64,000 nt of DNA from Blautia sp900556555 (lineage in GTDB: Bacteria; Bacillota; Clostridia; Lachnospirales; Lachnospiraceae): NCBI GenBank assembly GCA_964250615.1, contig CAXUGM010000006.1. One strand, given 5' to 3'. A program made the position numbers and the translations under genes. This document shows, piece by piece, positions 16,651 to 24,811 of the stretch (position 1 is its first letter; every line of letters begins with the position of its first letter). The notes under the pieces were generated by a model. That model searched no databases, was not told the origin of the DNA, and saw only the letters and a program-made list of their open reading frames with translations.

Positions 16651-18012
16651 ATGGAGTTTAAAAAAAATGACCTTTTGACAGTTGTAATTGAAGATATGGG
16701 CCATGATGGAGAGGGAATCGGTAAAGCCGCGGGTTATACCTTGTTTATTAAAGATGCAGTCATCGGAGATACGGTAGAGGCAAAAATCATGAAGGCAAAG
16801 AAAAATTATGGGTATGCCAGATTGATGAAGGTATTGAAGCCCTCTCCTTACCGTGTGGAACCAAAATGTCCCTGTGCCAGAGCCTGCGGGGGATGCCAGC
16901 TTCAATTTTTATCTTACGAAAAACAATTGGAATTTAAGAAGAATAAAGTAAAAGGAAATCTGGAGCGGATTGGCGGGTTTGAACAGGTTGAAATAGAAAA
17001 AGTAATCGGCATGGAGAATCCGTGGAGATACCGCAATAAAGCACAGTTCCCGGTTGGAAAGAACAAAGACGGGGAACTTATCACAGGATTTTATGCTGGA
17101 AGAACCCATTCCATTATTCCAAACAGAAATTGTTATCTGGGAGCAGAGGTAAACGAAGAGATTTTAAACCAGGTGCTTGCATATATGACGGACAATCATG
17201 TGGAGCCCTATGAGGAAACCAGCGGGAAAGGACTAGTAAGACATATTCTCATCAGAAATGGATTCAAAACAGGGGAAATCATGGTGTGCATCATTGCCAA
17301 TGGCAGAACTTTGCCAAAGGTGAAGAGTCTCATAGAACGGCTTCAGACAATACCGGGAATGACAAGCATCAGCCTGAATGTAAATACAAAACGAAACAAT
17401 GTGATTCTTGGCGACGAGGTGATTACCCTCTGGGGGCAGGAGACGATTTCTGATTATATCGGAGATATTAAGTTTGAAATTTCACCGCTCTCTTTTTACC
17501 AGGTAAATCCAGTCCAGACAGAGAAGTTGTATGGTACAGCTCTGGAATATGCAGGGCTTACGGGAAAAGAGACTGTCTGGGATTTGTATTGTGGTATTGG
17601 AACCATCTCTCTGTTTTTGGCACAGAAGGCGAAACAGGTGTATGGCGTGGAGATTGTGCCTCCGGCCATTGAAGATGCCAGGAGAAATGCCAGAAGAAAT
17701 GGAATTGAAAATGCAGAATTTTATGTGGGGAAAGCCGAAGAAGTGCTTCCACAGAAATATGAAGAAGAGGGAATCCGGGCAGATGTCATCGTGGTAGATC
17801 CTCCGAGAAAAGGATGCGAGCCGGAAGTTTTGGATACCATGCTTCAGATGAAACCGGAGCGGATTGTGTATGTGAGCTGCGATTCTGCTACACTTGCGAG
17901 AGATTTAAAAATATTATGCGAGAAAGAGTATAAGATTGAGAAGGTGGCGGTCTGCGATATGTTCGGAAATTCTGTACATGTGGAGACAGTGTGCAAACTG
18001 GTGCGGAAATAG
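16651..18012 (+). CDS. rlmD: 23S rRNA (uracil-5-)-methyltransferase, RlmD/RlmCD type with TRAM domain
   Basis: 453 residues. An N-terminal TRAM RNA-binding domain (about 1-58) is followed by a 4Fe-4S site (CPCARACGGC, plus the fourth cysteine in NRNCYLG) and a SAM-dependent methyltransferase domain with DLYCGIGTISLFLA and VVDPPRKGC. The catalytic cysteine is in YVSCDSATLARD. It makes 5-methyluridine in 23S rRNA. A second, shorter paralog without the TRAM domain starts 650 bases downstream. Expression is likely together with yhaM; a strong terminator follows. Confidence 0.92.
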   Translation: MEFKKNDLLTVVIEDMGHDGEGIGKAAGYTLFIKDAVIGDTVEAKIMKAKKNYGYARLMKVLKPSPYRVEPKCPCARACGGCQLQFLSYEKQLEFKKNKVKGNLERIGGFEQVEIEKVIGMENPWRYRNKAQFPVGKNKDGELITGFYAGRTHSIIPNRNCYLGAEVNEEILNQVLAYMTDNHVEPYEETSGKGLVRHILIRNGFKTGEIMVCIIANGRTLPKVKSLIERLQTIPGMTSISLNVNTKRNNVILGDEVITLWGQETISDYIGDIKFEISPLSFYQVNPVQTEKLYGTALEYAGLTGKETVWDLYCGIGTISLFLAQKAKQVYGVEIVPPAIEDARRNARRNGIENAEFYVGKAEEVLPQKYEEEGIRADVIVVDPPRKGCEPEVLDTMLQMKPERIVYVSCDSATLARDLKILCEKEYKIEKVAVCDMFGNSVHVETVCKLVRK

Positions 18013-18040
18013 TGCATCACAGCATATAGATATGGAAAGA

Positions 18041-18078
18041 AGAACTATTGATGAAAACAAACATCAATAGTTCTTTTT
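18041..18078 (+). terminator. Terminator after rlmD
   Basis: A perfect 13-bp stem (AGAACTATTGATG with CATCAATAGTTCT), followed by a T run. Confidence 0.92.
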
Positions 18079-18119
18079 GCATATTTAAAACTACTTTTCT
18101 GGTTCTCATAGACATATTA

Positions 18120-18265
18120 TTGACAAGAAAATATAGATGTTATAAAATCTAGGTTAATAAATCAGAAGAGTGTTTTGACAGAGGAGGAATAACAAAATGT
18201 TTTGCAGGCACTGTAGGATACAGGTGCCGGATGGAGTTACCTTCTGCCCTGTATGTGGTATATAA
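18120..18265 (+). pseudogene. Remnant of a zinc-ribbon protein gene (22 codons, promoter and RBS intact)
   Basis: ATG at 18197 follows AGAGGAGG and opens a 22-codon frame ending at 18265. The peptide begins MFCRHCRIQVPDG and continues to FCPVCGI, the two CxxC knuckles of the N-terminal zinc ribbon found at the start of many Firmicute membrane proteins. A promoter-like TTGACA (18120) and TATAAA (18141, 15-base spacer) stands upstream. The frame stops right after the ribbon, so the body of the protein is missing. I infer a truncated gene. A functional micro-protein is possible but less likely. Confidence 0.55.
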
Positions 18266-18450
18266 ATTAAAATATCAGATATTTGACAGCCCAGTACAGA
18301 GCAGAGAGTATTGAGTGTTTTGGTTGTGATAGTTTTGTCACTGCGCAGACGCTGAATGGTATCTGGAAGTATTCCATATTCGTAAATAAGCTTGTATGTG
18401 GAGATGTTTTTCCGGTGTAGTGTCTGCCAAAATGGGTCGTATGAAATCAT
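18154..18450 (-). CDS. Small Cro/C1-type helix-turn-helix protein with an abnormal C-terminus
   Basis: 98 residues with a good ribosome binding site (AGGTGATACT before ATG at 18450, minus strand). The first 63 residues are a Cro/C1-type HTH of the short family common in Lachnospiraceae: it begins MISYDPFWQTL, and the ISTYKLIYEYGILPDTIQRLR segment ends the helix-turn-helix. Such proteins normally stop near SDILIYI. Here the frame continues for about 35 more residues, read antisense through the zinc-ribbon remnant and its promoter. This suggests a deletion joined two convergent genes. The DNA-binding part appears intact. Confidence 0.7.
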   Translation of the reverse strand: MISYDPFWQTLHRKNISTYKLIYEYGILPDTIQRLRSDKTITTKTLNTLCSVLGCQISDILIYIPHTGQKVTPSGTCILQCLQNILLFLLCQNTLLIY

Positions 18451-18662
18451 AGTATCACCTCTGTTTTAAAAAAATGGTAGCATATATGTCATATTATCTA
18501 TGCATGTTTTAACATTTATGTTTGTAGAGGTTGTTGTTCGTAAAAAGATAAAGAATTTCTGAGGAGACAGTGAATTTGGCTGTCTTCTTTTTTGATTTAT
18601 GTTATACTGAAGCTATATATGTATCATGAAAATAGATTAAACAAAATTATGGAGGAAATGTC

Positions 18663-19823
18663 ATGGAATTACAGCAGAAGAAGTGTGAACTGGAGGGAAG
18701 AGGATGCGGTGGGTGTGACCTGCTGTCTCTTCCATACGAGAAACAGCTTCAGAAAAAGCAGAAGGAACTGAAAACACTTCTGGGAAAATACAGAAAGCTA
18801 CAGCCTATTTTGGGGATGGAAGAACCATGGCATTATAGAAATAAAGTCATTTCAACGTTTACCTATCATCAGAAAAGGCTGGACAGTGGTATCTATATGC
18901 AGGGAACGCACAAGGTACTTCCCGTAAGAAACTGTCTTCTGCATCAGCCGGCACTGGATGAGGCAGTGGAAGCAGTGCGAAAAGCAGCAAGAAGCTGTAA
19001 ATACCAGCCATATGATGAGGACCGCAAGACTGGACTTCTAAGACATGTATTGGTGCGTCATAGTCTGCTGACGGATGAGGTCATGGTGGTATTGATAACA
19101 GCTTCCCCGATTCTTCCGGGGGCAAAAAATTTTGTGAACCGGGTGAGGGAGCTCTGCCCGAGGGTTACCACTATTGTTCAGAATATTAATCCCCGTTCAA
19201 CCAGTGCGGTGCTTGGGTATAAAGAAAAAATATTGTATGGAAAAGGCTATATAGAGGATTCTCTGTGCGGAGTGAAGTTTCAGATTTCTGCCTCCAGTTT
19301 CTATCAGATTAATCCGAAACAAACGGAAATTTTGTATCAGACTGCTATCCGTGCAGCACAGTTAGACGGAAGCCAGAGTGTTCTGGATGCTTACTGTGGT
19401 GTTGGAACCATTGGACTGGTGGCAGCAGGACAGGCAAAAAGCGTGCTGGGAGTAGAAGTAAATAAAAGTGCAGTCAAATGTGCGGTGGAAAACGCCAGAA
19501 AAAATGGAATTACAAATGCCAAGTTTTTGTGTGAAGATGCTACGGAATATATGAAACAAATGTCAGCAAGAGGAGAACGTGTAGATGTGGTTTTCATGGA
19601 TCCGCCAAGGGCAGGAAGCACACCGGAATTTTTAGAGGCTGTGTCCAAGATGAGCCCGGAGCGGATTGTATATGTTTCCTGTGACCCAAAGACCCAGAAA
19701 CGGGATTTGGAGATTCTTGTGGAGAAAGGCTGGAAGGTGGATATGATACAGGGAGTGGATCTTTTTCCGCAGACAAAACATTTAGAAAGCATCGCAACTC
19801 TTTCCAGAAAACATAAATCATGA
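18663..19823 (+). CDS. RlmD-like RNA m5U methyltransferase lacking a TRAM domain
   Basis: 386 residues, a paralog of the gene at 16651 but without the N-terminal TRAM domain. It begins directly with the iron-sulfur cysteines (C8, C15, C18 in CELEGRGCGGC; the fourth in VRNCLLH). The methyltransferase core is complete: DAYCGVGTIGLVAAG, VVFMDPPRAGS and the catalytic cysteine in YVSCDPKTQKRD. ATG 18663 follows GGAGG. Substrate choice (another 23S uridine or tRNA U54) cannot be read from sequence; loss of TRAM suggests a different RNA-binding mode. It is followed after 32 bases by a GntR regulator. Confidence 0.88.
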   Translation: MELQQKKCELEGRGCGGCDLLSLPYEKQLQKKQKELKTLLGKYRKLQPILGMEEPWHYRNKVISTFTYHQKRLDSGIYMQGTHKVLPVRNCLLHQPALDEAVEAVRKAARSCKYQPYDEDRKTGLLRHVLVRHSLLTDEVMVVLITASPILPGAKNFVNRVRELCPRVTTIVQNINPRSTSAVLGYKEKILYGKGYIEDSLCGVKFQISASSFYQINPKQTEILYQTAIRAAQLDGSQSVLDAYCGVGTIGLVAAGQAKSVLGVEVNKSAVKCAVENARKNGITNAKFLCEDATEYMKQMSARGERVDVVFMDPPRAGSTPEFLEAVSKMSPERIVYVSCDPKTQKRDLEILVEKGWKVDMIQGVDLFPQTKHLESIATLSRKHKS

Positions 19824-19855
19824 TTTAAGTGAGAAAGGTGGGGGAATCGTAAACG

Positions 19856-20560
19856 ATGGCTTATAATTATGAAAAAGTACCTTCCAAGTTACTGGTACCA
19901 CAAATTGAAGACCAATTAATGATGCACATTCATCAGGAACATATAAAAGCAGGGGATAAACTGCCAAGTGAATATAAACTGGCAGAGCTGTTCGGCGTTG
20001 GGAGAAGCACCATACGTGAGGCGGTAAAAAGTCTGGTATCCAAAGGTGTACTTGAAGTTCGCAGAGGGGCAGGCACCTTTGTGAGAAGTACGGAGATGGC
20101 TGTGGATGACCCATTGGGGCTGGCACAATTTGAAGATAAATATAAACTTGCCATGGATCTTTTTGAAGTCCGTATTTTATTAGAACCTGAAGTTGCAGCA
20201 GCAGCGTGTGAAAATGCAACGGAAGAAGAAAGACTGCATATTCAGCGGCTCTGTGATGAAGTGGAAGAGCTATATTTAAACGGAGAAAATCATATTCAGA
20301 AGGATATGGAATTTCATGCCAGTATTGCAAAATACAGTGGAAACCGTGTGGTGGAGGTATTGGTGCCGGTGATATATACGGCAGTAACCACATTTGCCAA
20401 CCTGACAAATAGGAAGCTGATGAATGAGACTATAGAGACACATCGTGAAATTACGAATGCAATCCTTCGTGGTGATGCTATGGGAGCGAAATGTGCTATG
20501 ATTATGCATCTTACATACAACCGTCAGATGTTGCTGAAAATGATGGAAGAAAGACCGTAA
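19856..20560 (+). CDS. GntR-family transcriptional regulator, FadR (FCD) subfamily
   Basis: 234 residues. An N-terminal winged helix (about 10-75, with LPSEYKLAELFGVGRSTIREAVKSL) is followed by an all-helical FCD ligand-binding domain (about 90-225) whose histidines in EFHASIAKYSGN and ETHREITNAI usually hold a metal that binds carboxylate ligands. Ligands of this subfamily are often sugar acids or other small acids. Together with the GntP permease and IlvD/Edd dehydratase downstream this argues for a sugar-acid regulator. A terminator separates it from those genes; a palindrome after their promoter may be its operator. Confidence 0.9.
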   Translation: MAYNYEKVPSKLLVPQIEDQLMMHIHQEHIKAGDKLPSEYKLAELFGVGRSTIREAVKSLVSKGVLEVRRGAGTFVRSTEMAVDDPLGLAQFEDKYKLAMDLFEVRILLEPEVAAAACENATEEERLHIQRLCDEVEELYLNGENHIQKDMEFHASIAKYSGNRVVEVLVPVIYTAVTTFANLTNRKLMNETIETHREITNAILRGDAMGAKCAMIMHLTYNRQMLLKMMEERP

Positions 20561-20613
20561 GACATCAGACAAGTTTTGCGGTGTGCAGAATCCAGAATTC
20601 AATAAAATATACA

Positions 20614-20652
20614 AAATCCAGCTTTGAAACGGGAATGAAGCTGGATTTTTTT
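20614..20652 (+). terminator. Terminator after the GntR regulator
   Basis: A perfect 11-bp stem (AAATCCAGCTT with AAGCTGGATTT), 13-base loop, followed by a T run. Confidence 0.92.
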
Positions 20653-20690
20653 ATGCATTTTATAGAAAATAGAAGTAGAATGGAAACAAC

Positions 20691-20749
20691 TTGTAATAGG
20701 ATGCATAAATAGATATACTTAAATTACAGAAACATCAGACGTCAGGTGT
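20691..20749 (+). promoter_or_regulatory. Promoter and candidate GntR operator of the permease-dehydratase operon
   Basis: TTGTAA at 20691-20696 and TATACT at 20714-20719 are separated by 17 bases, a good sigma-A promoter. About 13 bases downstream of the -10 lies an imperfect 18-bp palindrome at 20732-20749 (ACATCAGACGTCAGGTGT; 14 of 18 positions symmetric, core GACGTC). Its place at the start of the transcript suits a repressor site. The assignment to the adjacent GntR regulator is inference. Confidence 0.6.
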
Positions 20750-20791
20750 GAAAGGTAACAACAATTATTCAGAATGTATGGAGGAAAAAGA

Positions 20792-22147
20792 ATGAGTGAG
20801 ATGGTTACATTAGATCCTACCCGCCTTGTCATTGCGGCATTACTGGGATTAGCTCTTTTATTGGTTTTAATAATTAAATTTAAAATTCATGCAATGATTT
20901 CTATTTTAATTGGTGCAATTACCATTGGTCTGGTGGCAGGAATGCCGTTTACAGAAATCGTAGGGGCTGTAAATGATGGTATCAGCAATACGTTAAAAGG
21001 AATTGCACTTCTGGTTGGTTTAGGTTCCATGTTTGGTGCTATTTTGGAGGCATCAGGAGGAGCACAGACTCTGGCTGTAACGATGGTAAAGAAATTTGGA
21101 GATGAAAAAGCAGCATGGGCACTGGGATTTACAGGTCTTGTTGTCGCTATGCCGGTCTTTTTTGATGCCGGTTTGATTATTTTGATTCCCCTTGCATTTT
21201 CTCTTGCAAAAAAAACAAGCCGTTCTTCTTTATTCTATGTGATTCCGCTCTTAGCTGGACTGGCAGTAGGTCATGCATTTATTCCGCCTACACCGGGACC
21301 GGTTTTGGTGGCAACTATGTTAAATGTTGATCTTGGATGGGTTATCTTAGTCGGAATTGCCTGTGGTACAGTGGCTATGATCGTTGCAGGTCCGATTTGG
21401 GGTTCTGTATGTGGAAAGAAGTTTTATGTACCAGTTCCGGAACATGTGGCAAATCAGGAAGATTTTGATGAATCTAAGCTTCCAAAATTCAGCACAATCG
21501 TAGGAATCATCATGATTCCACTGGTTTTGATCATCCTGAAATCTTTTGCAGGAATCATCCCTGCAATGGCACCATTGGCACCGGTACTTACCTTCTTAGG
21601 AGAGCCTTTTGTTGCACTTTTGATTGCTACTATTGTAGCAATGTTCATTCTTGGTAAAAGACATGGATATTCCCTGGAAGAATTAGAAAAAATCATGACG
21701 AAATCTCTGGAGCCTACAGGATTAATCCTGTTAGTAACTGCCTGCGGTGGTGTTCTCCGTTATATGCTGCAGTATTCAGGACTGGGAGATTTGATTGGAA
21801 ATGCAGTAGCATCTGTAAATATGCCGATTGTTCTGGTTGCATTCCTTGTAGCAGCACTGGTAAGAATCTGTGTTGGTTCTGCAACAGTAGCGATGACAAT
21901 GGCAGCAGGTATTATTGCTGCGATGCCAGGAATTGCAGAATTGTCCCCATTATATCTGGCATGTACCGTTGCAGCAGTTGCCGGCGGTTCTACCGTATGT
22001 TCTCATTTTAATGATTCTGGATTCTGGCTTGTAAAATCTCTGGTTGGAATCGATGAGAAGACAAACTTAAAAACATGGACTATTATGGAAACGCTGGTCG
22101 GAGTGACTGGATTTATCGTTGCCTTTATTATTTCGTTTTTTGCTTAA
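20792..22147 (+). CDS. GntP-family gluconate/sugar-acid permease
   Basis: 451 residues, integral membrane, with about 12-14 hydrophobic segments typical of the GntP family (sugar acid:proton symport). The family pattern is seen in GLGSMFGAILEASGGAQTLA and HAFIPPTPGPVLVA. The reading frame begins at 20774, but GGAGG at 20780-20784 selects the ATG at 20792. It is followed after 39 bases by the dehydratase with its own strong ribosome binding site, so the two form one operon. Substrate (gluconate or another aldonate or hexuronate derivative) is not determinable. Confidence 0.9.
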   Translation: MSEMVTLDPTRLVIAALLGLALLLVLIIKFKIHAMISILIGAITIGLVAGMPFTEIVGAVNDGISNTLKGIALLVGLGSMFGAILEASGGAQTLAVTMVKKFGDEKAAWALGFTGLVVAMPVFFDAGLIILIPLAFSLAKKTSRSSLFYVIPLLAGLAVGHAFIPPTPGPVLVATMLNVDLGWVILVGIACGTVAMIVAGPIWGSVCGKKFYVPVPEHVANQEDFDESKLPKFSTIVGIIMIPLVLIILKSFAGIIPAMAPLAPVLTFLGEPFVALLIATIVAMFILGKRHGYSLEELEKIMTKSLEPTGLILLVTACGGVLRYMLQYSGLGDLIGNAVASVNMPIVLVAFLVAALVRICVGSATVAMTMAAGIIAAMPGIAELSPLYLACTVAAVAGGSTVCSHFNDSGFWLVKSLVGIDEKTNLKTWTIMETLVGVTGFIVAFIISFFA

Positions 22148-22186
22148 TAAGATATAAAATTTTAATTTTAACAGGAGGTTGTTCAT

Positions 22187-23971
22187 ATGCTTAGAAGTGA
22201 AGAAGTAAGAAAACTTGCCCCGGAAATGGATCCGCTCCGCATGGGAATGGGCTGGAAAGTGTCAGACTTGTCAAAACCCCAGATTATGGTAGAAAGCTCT
22301 TATGGTGACAGCCATCCGGGATCAGCTCATCTGAATCAGTTTGTGGAAGAGTCAGTAAAAGCAGTCAATGACCATGGCGGTAAAGCAGCAAGATATTTTG
22401 CTACAGATATGTGTGATGGTATCGCACAGGGACATGACGGAATCAACTATTCTCTTGCGCACAGAGATGCTATTGTAAATCTTGTGGAAGCCCAGGCAAA
22501 TGCTACAGTATTTGACGGAGGCGTATTTATCGCAAGCTGTGATAAATCAATGCCTGCCATGTTAATGAGCATTGGGCGTTTGAAGGATATGAGTGCAATC
22601 GTGGTATCCGGTGGTGTTATGGAAGCACATGAATTACCTGAAAAATATGTTGTGGATGACCCTGCCTGTAAAATAAATGAATTATTGACTTTGGAGCAGA
22701 TTGGTAAGTTTGACGCATGGGAAAAAACAGGAGTAATTTCCAATGAGCAGTTAGACTACTATAAGCAGCATGCATGTCCTGGCTGCGGAGCATGCTCCTT
22801 TATGGGAACCGCATCCACCATGCAGATCATGGCAGAGGCTCTTGGCCTGATGCTGCCGGGAACAGCCCTGATGCCTGCTACAGCACCTGAGTTAAAAGAA
22901 GCTGCTTATCAGGCAGGGGAACAGTTGATGACCCTGGTTTCCAAAGGAATCAAAGCTTCCGATATTGTAACCATGAAGAGCTTTGAAAATGCAATTATGG
23001 TTCATGCGGCCATTTCCGGTTCTACCAATGCGACCATGCATATTCCGGCAATTGCCCATGAGTTTGGGTTTGAGATCGATGCGGATACCTTTGACCGCTT
23101 GCACAGAGGAGCACATTATCTGCTTAATATCCGTCCTTCCGGGGACTGGCCGGCACAGTATTTTTATTATGCAGGTGGAGTGCCAAGAGTGATGGAAGAA
23201 ATCAAAAGTATGCTCCATTTAGATGTCATGACTGTGACAGGAAAGACCTTGGGAGAAAACCTGGAAGAATTAAAGAGAAATGGATTCTATGAGCATTGTG
23301 ATGAGATTCTCCGTGAGAAATCAAAGCTGATTGGAAAAAGCATTGACCGGGAAGATATTATTCATTCTTTTGACAATGCAAAGGGAACTGACGGAAGCAT
23401 TGCTATCCTGAAAGGAAATTTAGCACCAGAGGGATGTGTCATCAAACATACAGCCTGTCCGAAAAACATGTTTCAGGCTGTGCTGCGTGCAAAACCTTAT
23501 GATAGTGAAGAGGAATGTATTGCAGCAGTCCTTCATGGGGAAGTGAAACCGGGAGACGCTATTTTTATCCGTTATGAGGGGCCAAGAGGAAGCGGAATGC
23601 CGGAAATGTTCTATACAGGAGAGGCAATCTGTGCAGATCCAGCACTGGCAAAAAGTGTGGCACTGATTACAGATGGCCGTTTTTCAGGGGCATCCAGGGG
23701 GCCTGTAATCGGACATGTTTCACCAGAGGCAGCAGCAGGAGGTCCAATTGCACTTGTTGAAGAAGATGACCTTATTGAATTGGACGTAGAAAAACGCAGC
23801 ATAGCCATTGTAGGTGTAAAAGGAGAAAAGAAGACACCAGAAGAGATGGAACAGATTCTTTCTGAGAGAAAAGCAAATTGGAAAGGATTTGAAAGCAAAT
23901 ATAAGAGCGGGCTTTTGAAATTATATGCCCAGCACGCAGTAAGTTCTATGAAGGGAGCTTACATGGAATAA
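22187..23971 (+). CDS. IlvD/Edd-family dehydratase, probably acting on a sugar acid
   Basis: 594 residues with the iron-sulfur cysteines of the IlvD/Edd family in CDGIAQGHDGIN, SCDKSMPAML and CPGCGACSFMGTAS. Members dehydrate dihydroxy acids to 2-keto acids: dihydroxy-acid dehydratase in branched-chain synthesis, or aldonate dehydratases in sugar-acid breakdown. The CGACSFMGTASTM variant and the neighbours (GntR, GntP) favour a sugar-acid enzyme, giving a 2-keto-3-deoxy acid. No ilvB, ilvC or leu gene is near. No KDG kinase or aldolase is nearby either, so the next steps must be encoded elsewhere. Confidence 0.82.
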   Translation: MLRSEEVRKLAPEMDPLRMGMGWKVSDLSKPQIMVESSYGDSHPGSAHLNQFVEESVKAVNDHGGKAARYFATDMCDGIAQGHDGINYSLAHRDAIVNLVEAQANATVFDGGVFIASCDKSMPAMLMSIGRLKDMSAIVVSGGVMEAHELPEKYVVDDPACKINELLTLEQIGKFDAWEKTGVISNEQLDYYKQHACPGCGACSFMGTASTMQIMAEALGLMLPGTALMPATAPELKEAAYQAGEQLMTLVSKGIKASDIVTMKSFENAIMVHAAISGSTNATMHIPAIAHEFGFEIDADTFDRLHRGAHYLLNIRPSGDWPAQYFYYAGGVPRVMEEIKSMLHLDVMTVTGKTLGENLEELKRNGFYEHCDEILREKSKLIGKSIDREDIIHSFDNAKGTDGSIAILKGNLAPEGCVIKHTACPKNMFQAVLRAKPYDSEEECIAAVLHGEVKPGDAIFIRYEGPRGSGMPEMFYTGEAICADPALAKSVALITDGRFSGASRGPVIGHVSPEAAAGGPIALVEEDDLIELDVEKRSIAIVGVKGEKKTPEEMEQILSERKANWKGFESKYKSGLLKLYAQHAVSSMKGAYME

Positions 23972-23988
23972 AATGAGATAAGAAAATC

Positions 23989-24021
23989 CGGGAGCAGAGA
24001 AAATTTGCTCCCGTTTTTTTT
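23989..24021 (+). terminator. Terminator after the dehydratase
   Basis: A perfect 8-bp GC-rich stem (CGGGAGCA with TGCTCCCG) and eight T. Confidence 0.92.
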
Positions 24022-24031
24022 GAGAAAGTTA

Positions 24032-24081
24032 TTGACATATGTCATAATTGGGCTATAATAATATTAAAGTGACATATGTCA
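24032..24081 (+). promoter_or_regulatory. Promoter with two perfect TGACATATGTCA palindromes
   Basis: TTGACA (24032-24037) and TATAAT (24054-24059) with a 16-base spacer form a near-perfect sigma-A promoter. A perfect 12-bp palindrome, TGACATATGTCA, occurs at 24033-24044 over the -35 and again identically at 24070-24081 just after the transcription start. The centres are 37 bp apart. Such placement is the classic layout for repression. The first gene transcribed is a DUF134 protein with an HTH-like region, so autoregulation is the simplest reading (inference). Confidence 0.85.
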
Positions 24082-24098
24082 GAAATGGAGGTGTAAAG

Positions 24099-24458
24099 AT
24101 GCCAAGACCAACCAAATGCAGAAAAGTATGTAAACTTCCGGAAACCCTGGCATTTGCTCCGGTAGGTTCCAATATGGAGGGAAAAGCAGTGATTCTCACG
24201 GTAGACGAATACGAAACCATCCGTTTGATTGACCGGGAAGGATTTTCCCAGGAAGAATGTAGTGCATACATGCAGGTTGCACGTACCACGGTTCAGCAGA
24301 TTTACACAAGTGCCAGAAAGAAACTAGCCATAGCCATTGTAGACGGGCTTCCCATCCGTATAGAGGGAGGGAATTACCAGCTCTGTGATGGCAAGGAAGG
24401 TTATTGCAGGTGCGGTGGCTGTAAGAAACATCGTATGCACAAGGAGGAATGTAAATGA
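24099..24458 (+). CDS. DUF134 family protein, putative DNA-binding regulator
   Basis: 119 residues. It begins MPRPTKCRKVC, typical of the DUF134 family. Residues about 40-85 (LTVDEYETIRLIDREG, then QEECSAYMQVARTTVQQIY) look like a sigma-70 region 4-type helix-turn-helix. The C-terminal tail is rich in Cys and His (CDGKEGYCRCGGCKKH), a likely metal site. The frame extends to 24048 across the operator, but GGAGG at 24087-24091 sets the ATG at 24099. It overlaps the next gene by four bases, so it leads the cluster it may regulate. Confidence 0.85.
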   Translation: MPRPTKCRKVCKLPETLAFAPVGSNMEGKAVILTVDEYETIRLIDREGFSQEECSAYMQVARTTVQQIYTSARKKLAIAIVDGLPIRIEGGNYQLCDGKEGYCRCGGCKKHRMHKEECK

Positions 24459-24811
24459 AAGTAATAATTCCATTAGATGAAGACCAGAAGATGATCTGTC
24501 CTGTGTTCGGCAGAGCTCCTTATTTTGGAATCTTTGATACAGAGCAGGAAATCTTAGAAATCAAAGAAAATCCAGCAGCCCAGGCACAGGGAGGAGCGGG
24601 ATTAGAAGCAGCACAGTTTGTTCTGGATTGTCATGCAGATGTGCTGATCACACCAAGATGTGGAAAAAATTCAGCAGAAGTATTCCAGGAAGCAGAAGTT
24701 AAAATTTATAAATCAGAGGGTTCTGATGCCAGGGAAAATCTCAATGCATTTCAGAATGGGAAATTGGCGTTGCTGGATCATTTTCATGGAGGTTATCAGG
24801 GAATACGATGA
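24455..24811 (+). CDS. NifX/NifB-C-terminal-like (dinitrogenase iron-molybdenum cofactor) domain protein
   Basis: 118 residues forming a single domain of the NifX/NafY/orange-protein superfamily, which binds metal-sulfur clusters or their precursors. The start MKVIIPLDEDQKMICPVFGRAPYF and the GGAGLEAAQFV turn fit the fold. No other nif gene is present, so a nitrogenase role is excluded by context; it more likely holds or delivers a metal cluster. It overlaps the DUF134 gene and the following ATPase gene by four bases on each side. Confidence 0.82.
   Translation: MKVIIPLDEDQKMICPVFGRAPYFGIFDTEQEILEIKENPAAQAQGGAGLEAAQFVLDCHADVLITPRCGKNSAEVFQEAEVKIYKSEGSDARENLNAFQNGKLALLDHFHGGYQGIR

Noticed and set aside
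22187..23971. Naming the IlvD/Edd protein as dihydroxy-acid dehydratase of branched-chain amino acid synthesis
   Set aside because: The family signature fits both, but the GntR and GntP neighbours and absence of other ilv or leu genes favour a sugar-acid enzyme; I left the symbol empty.
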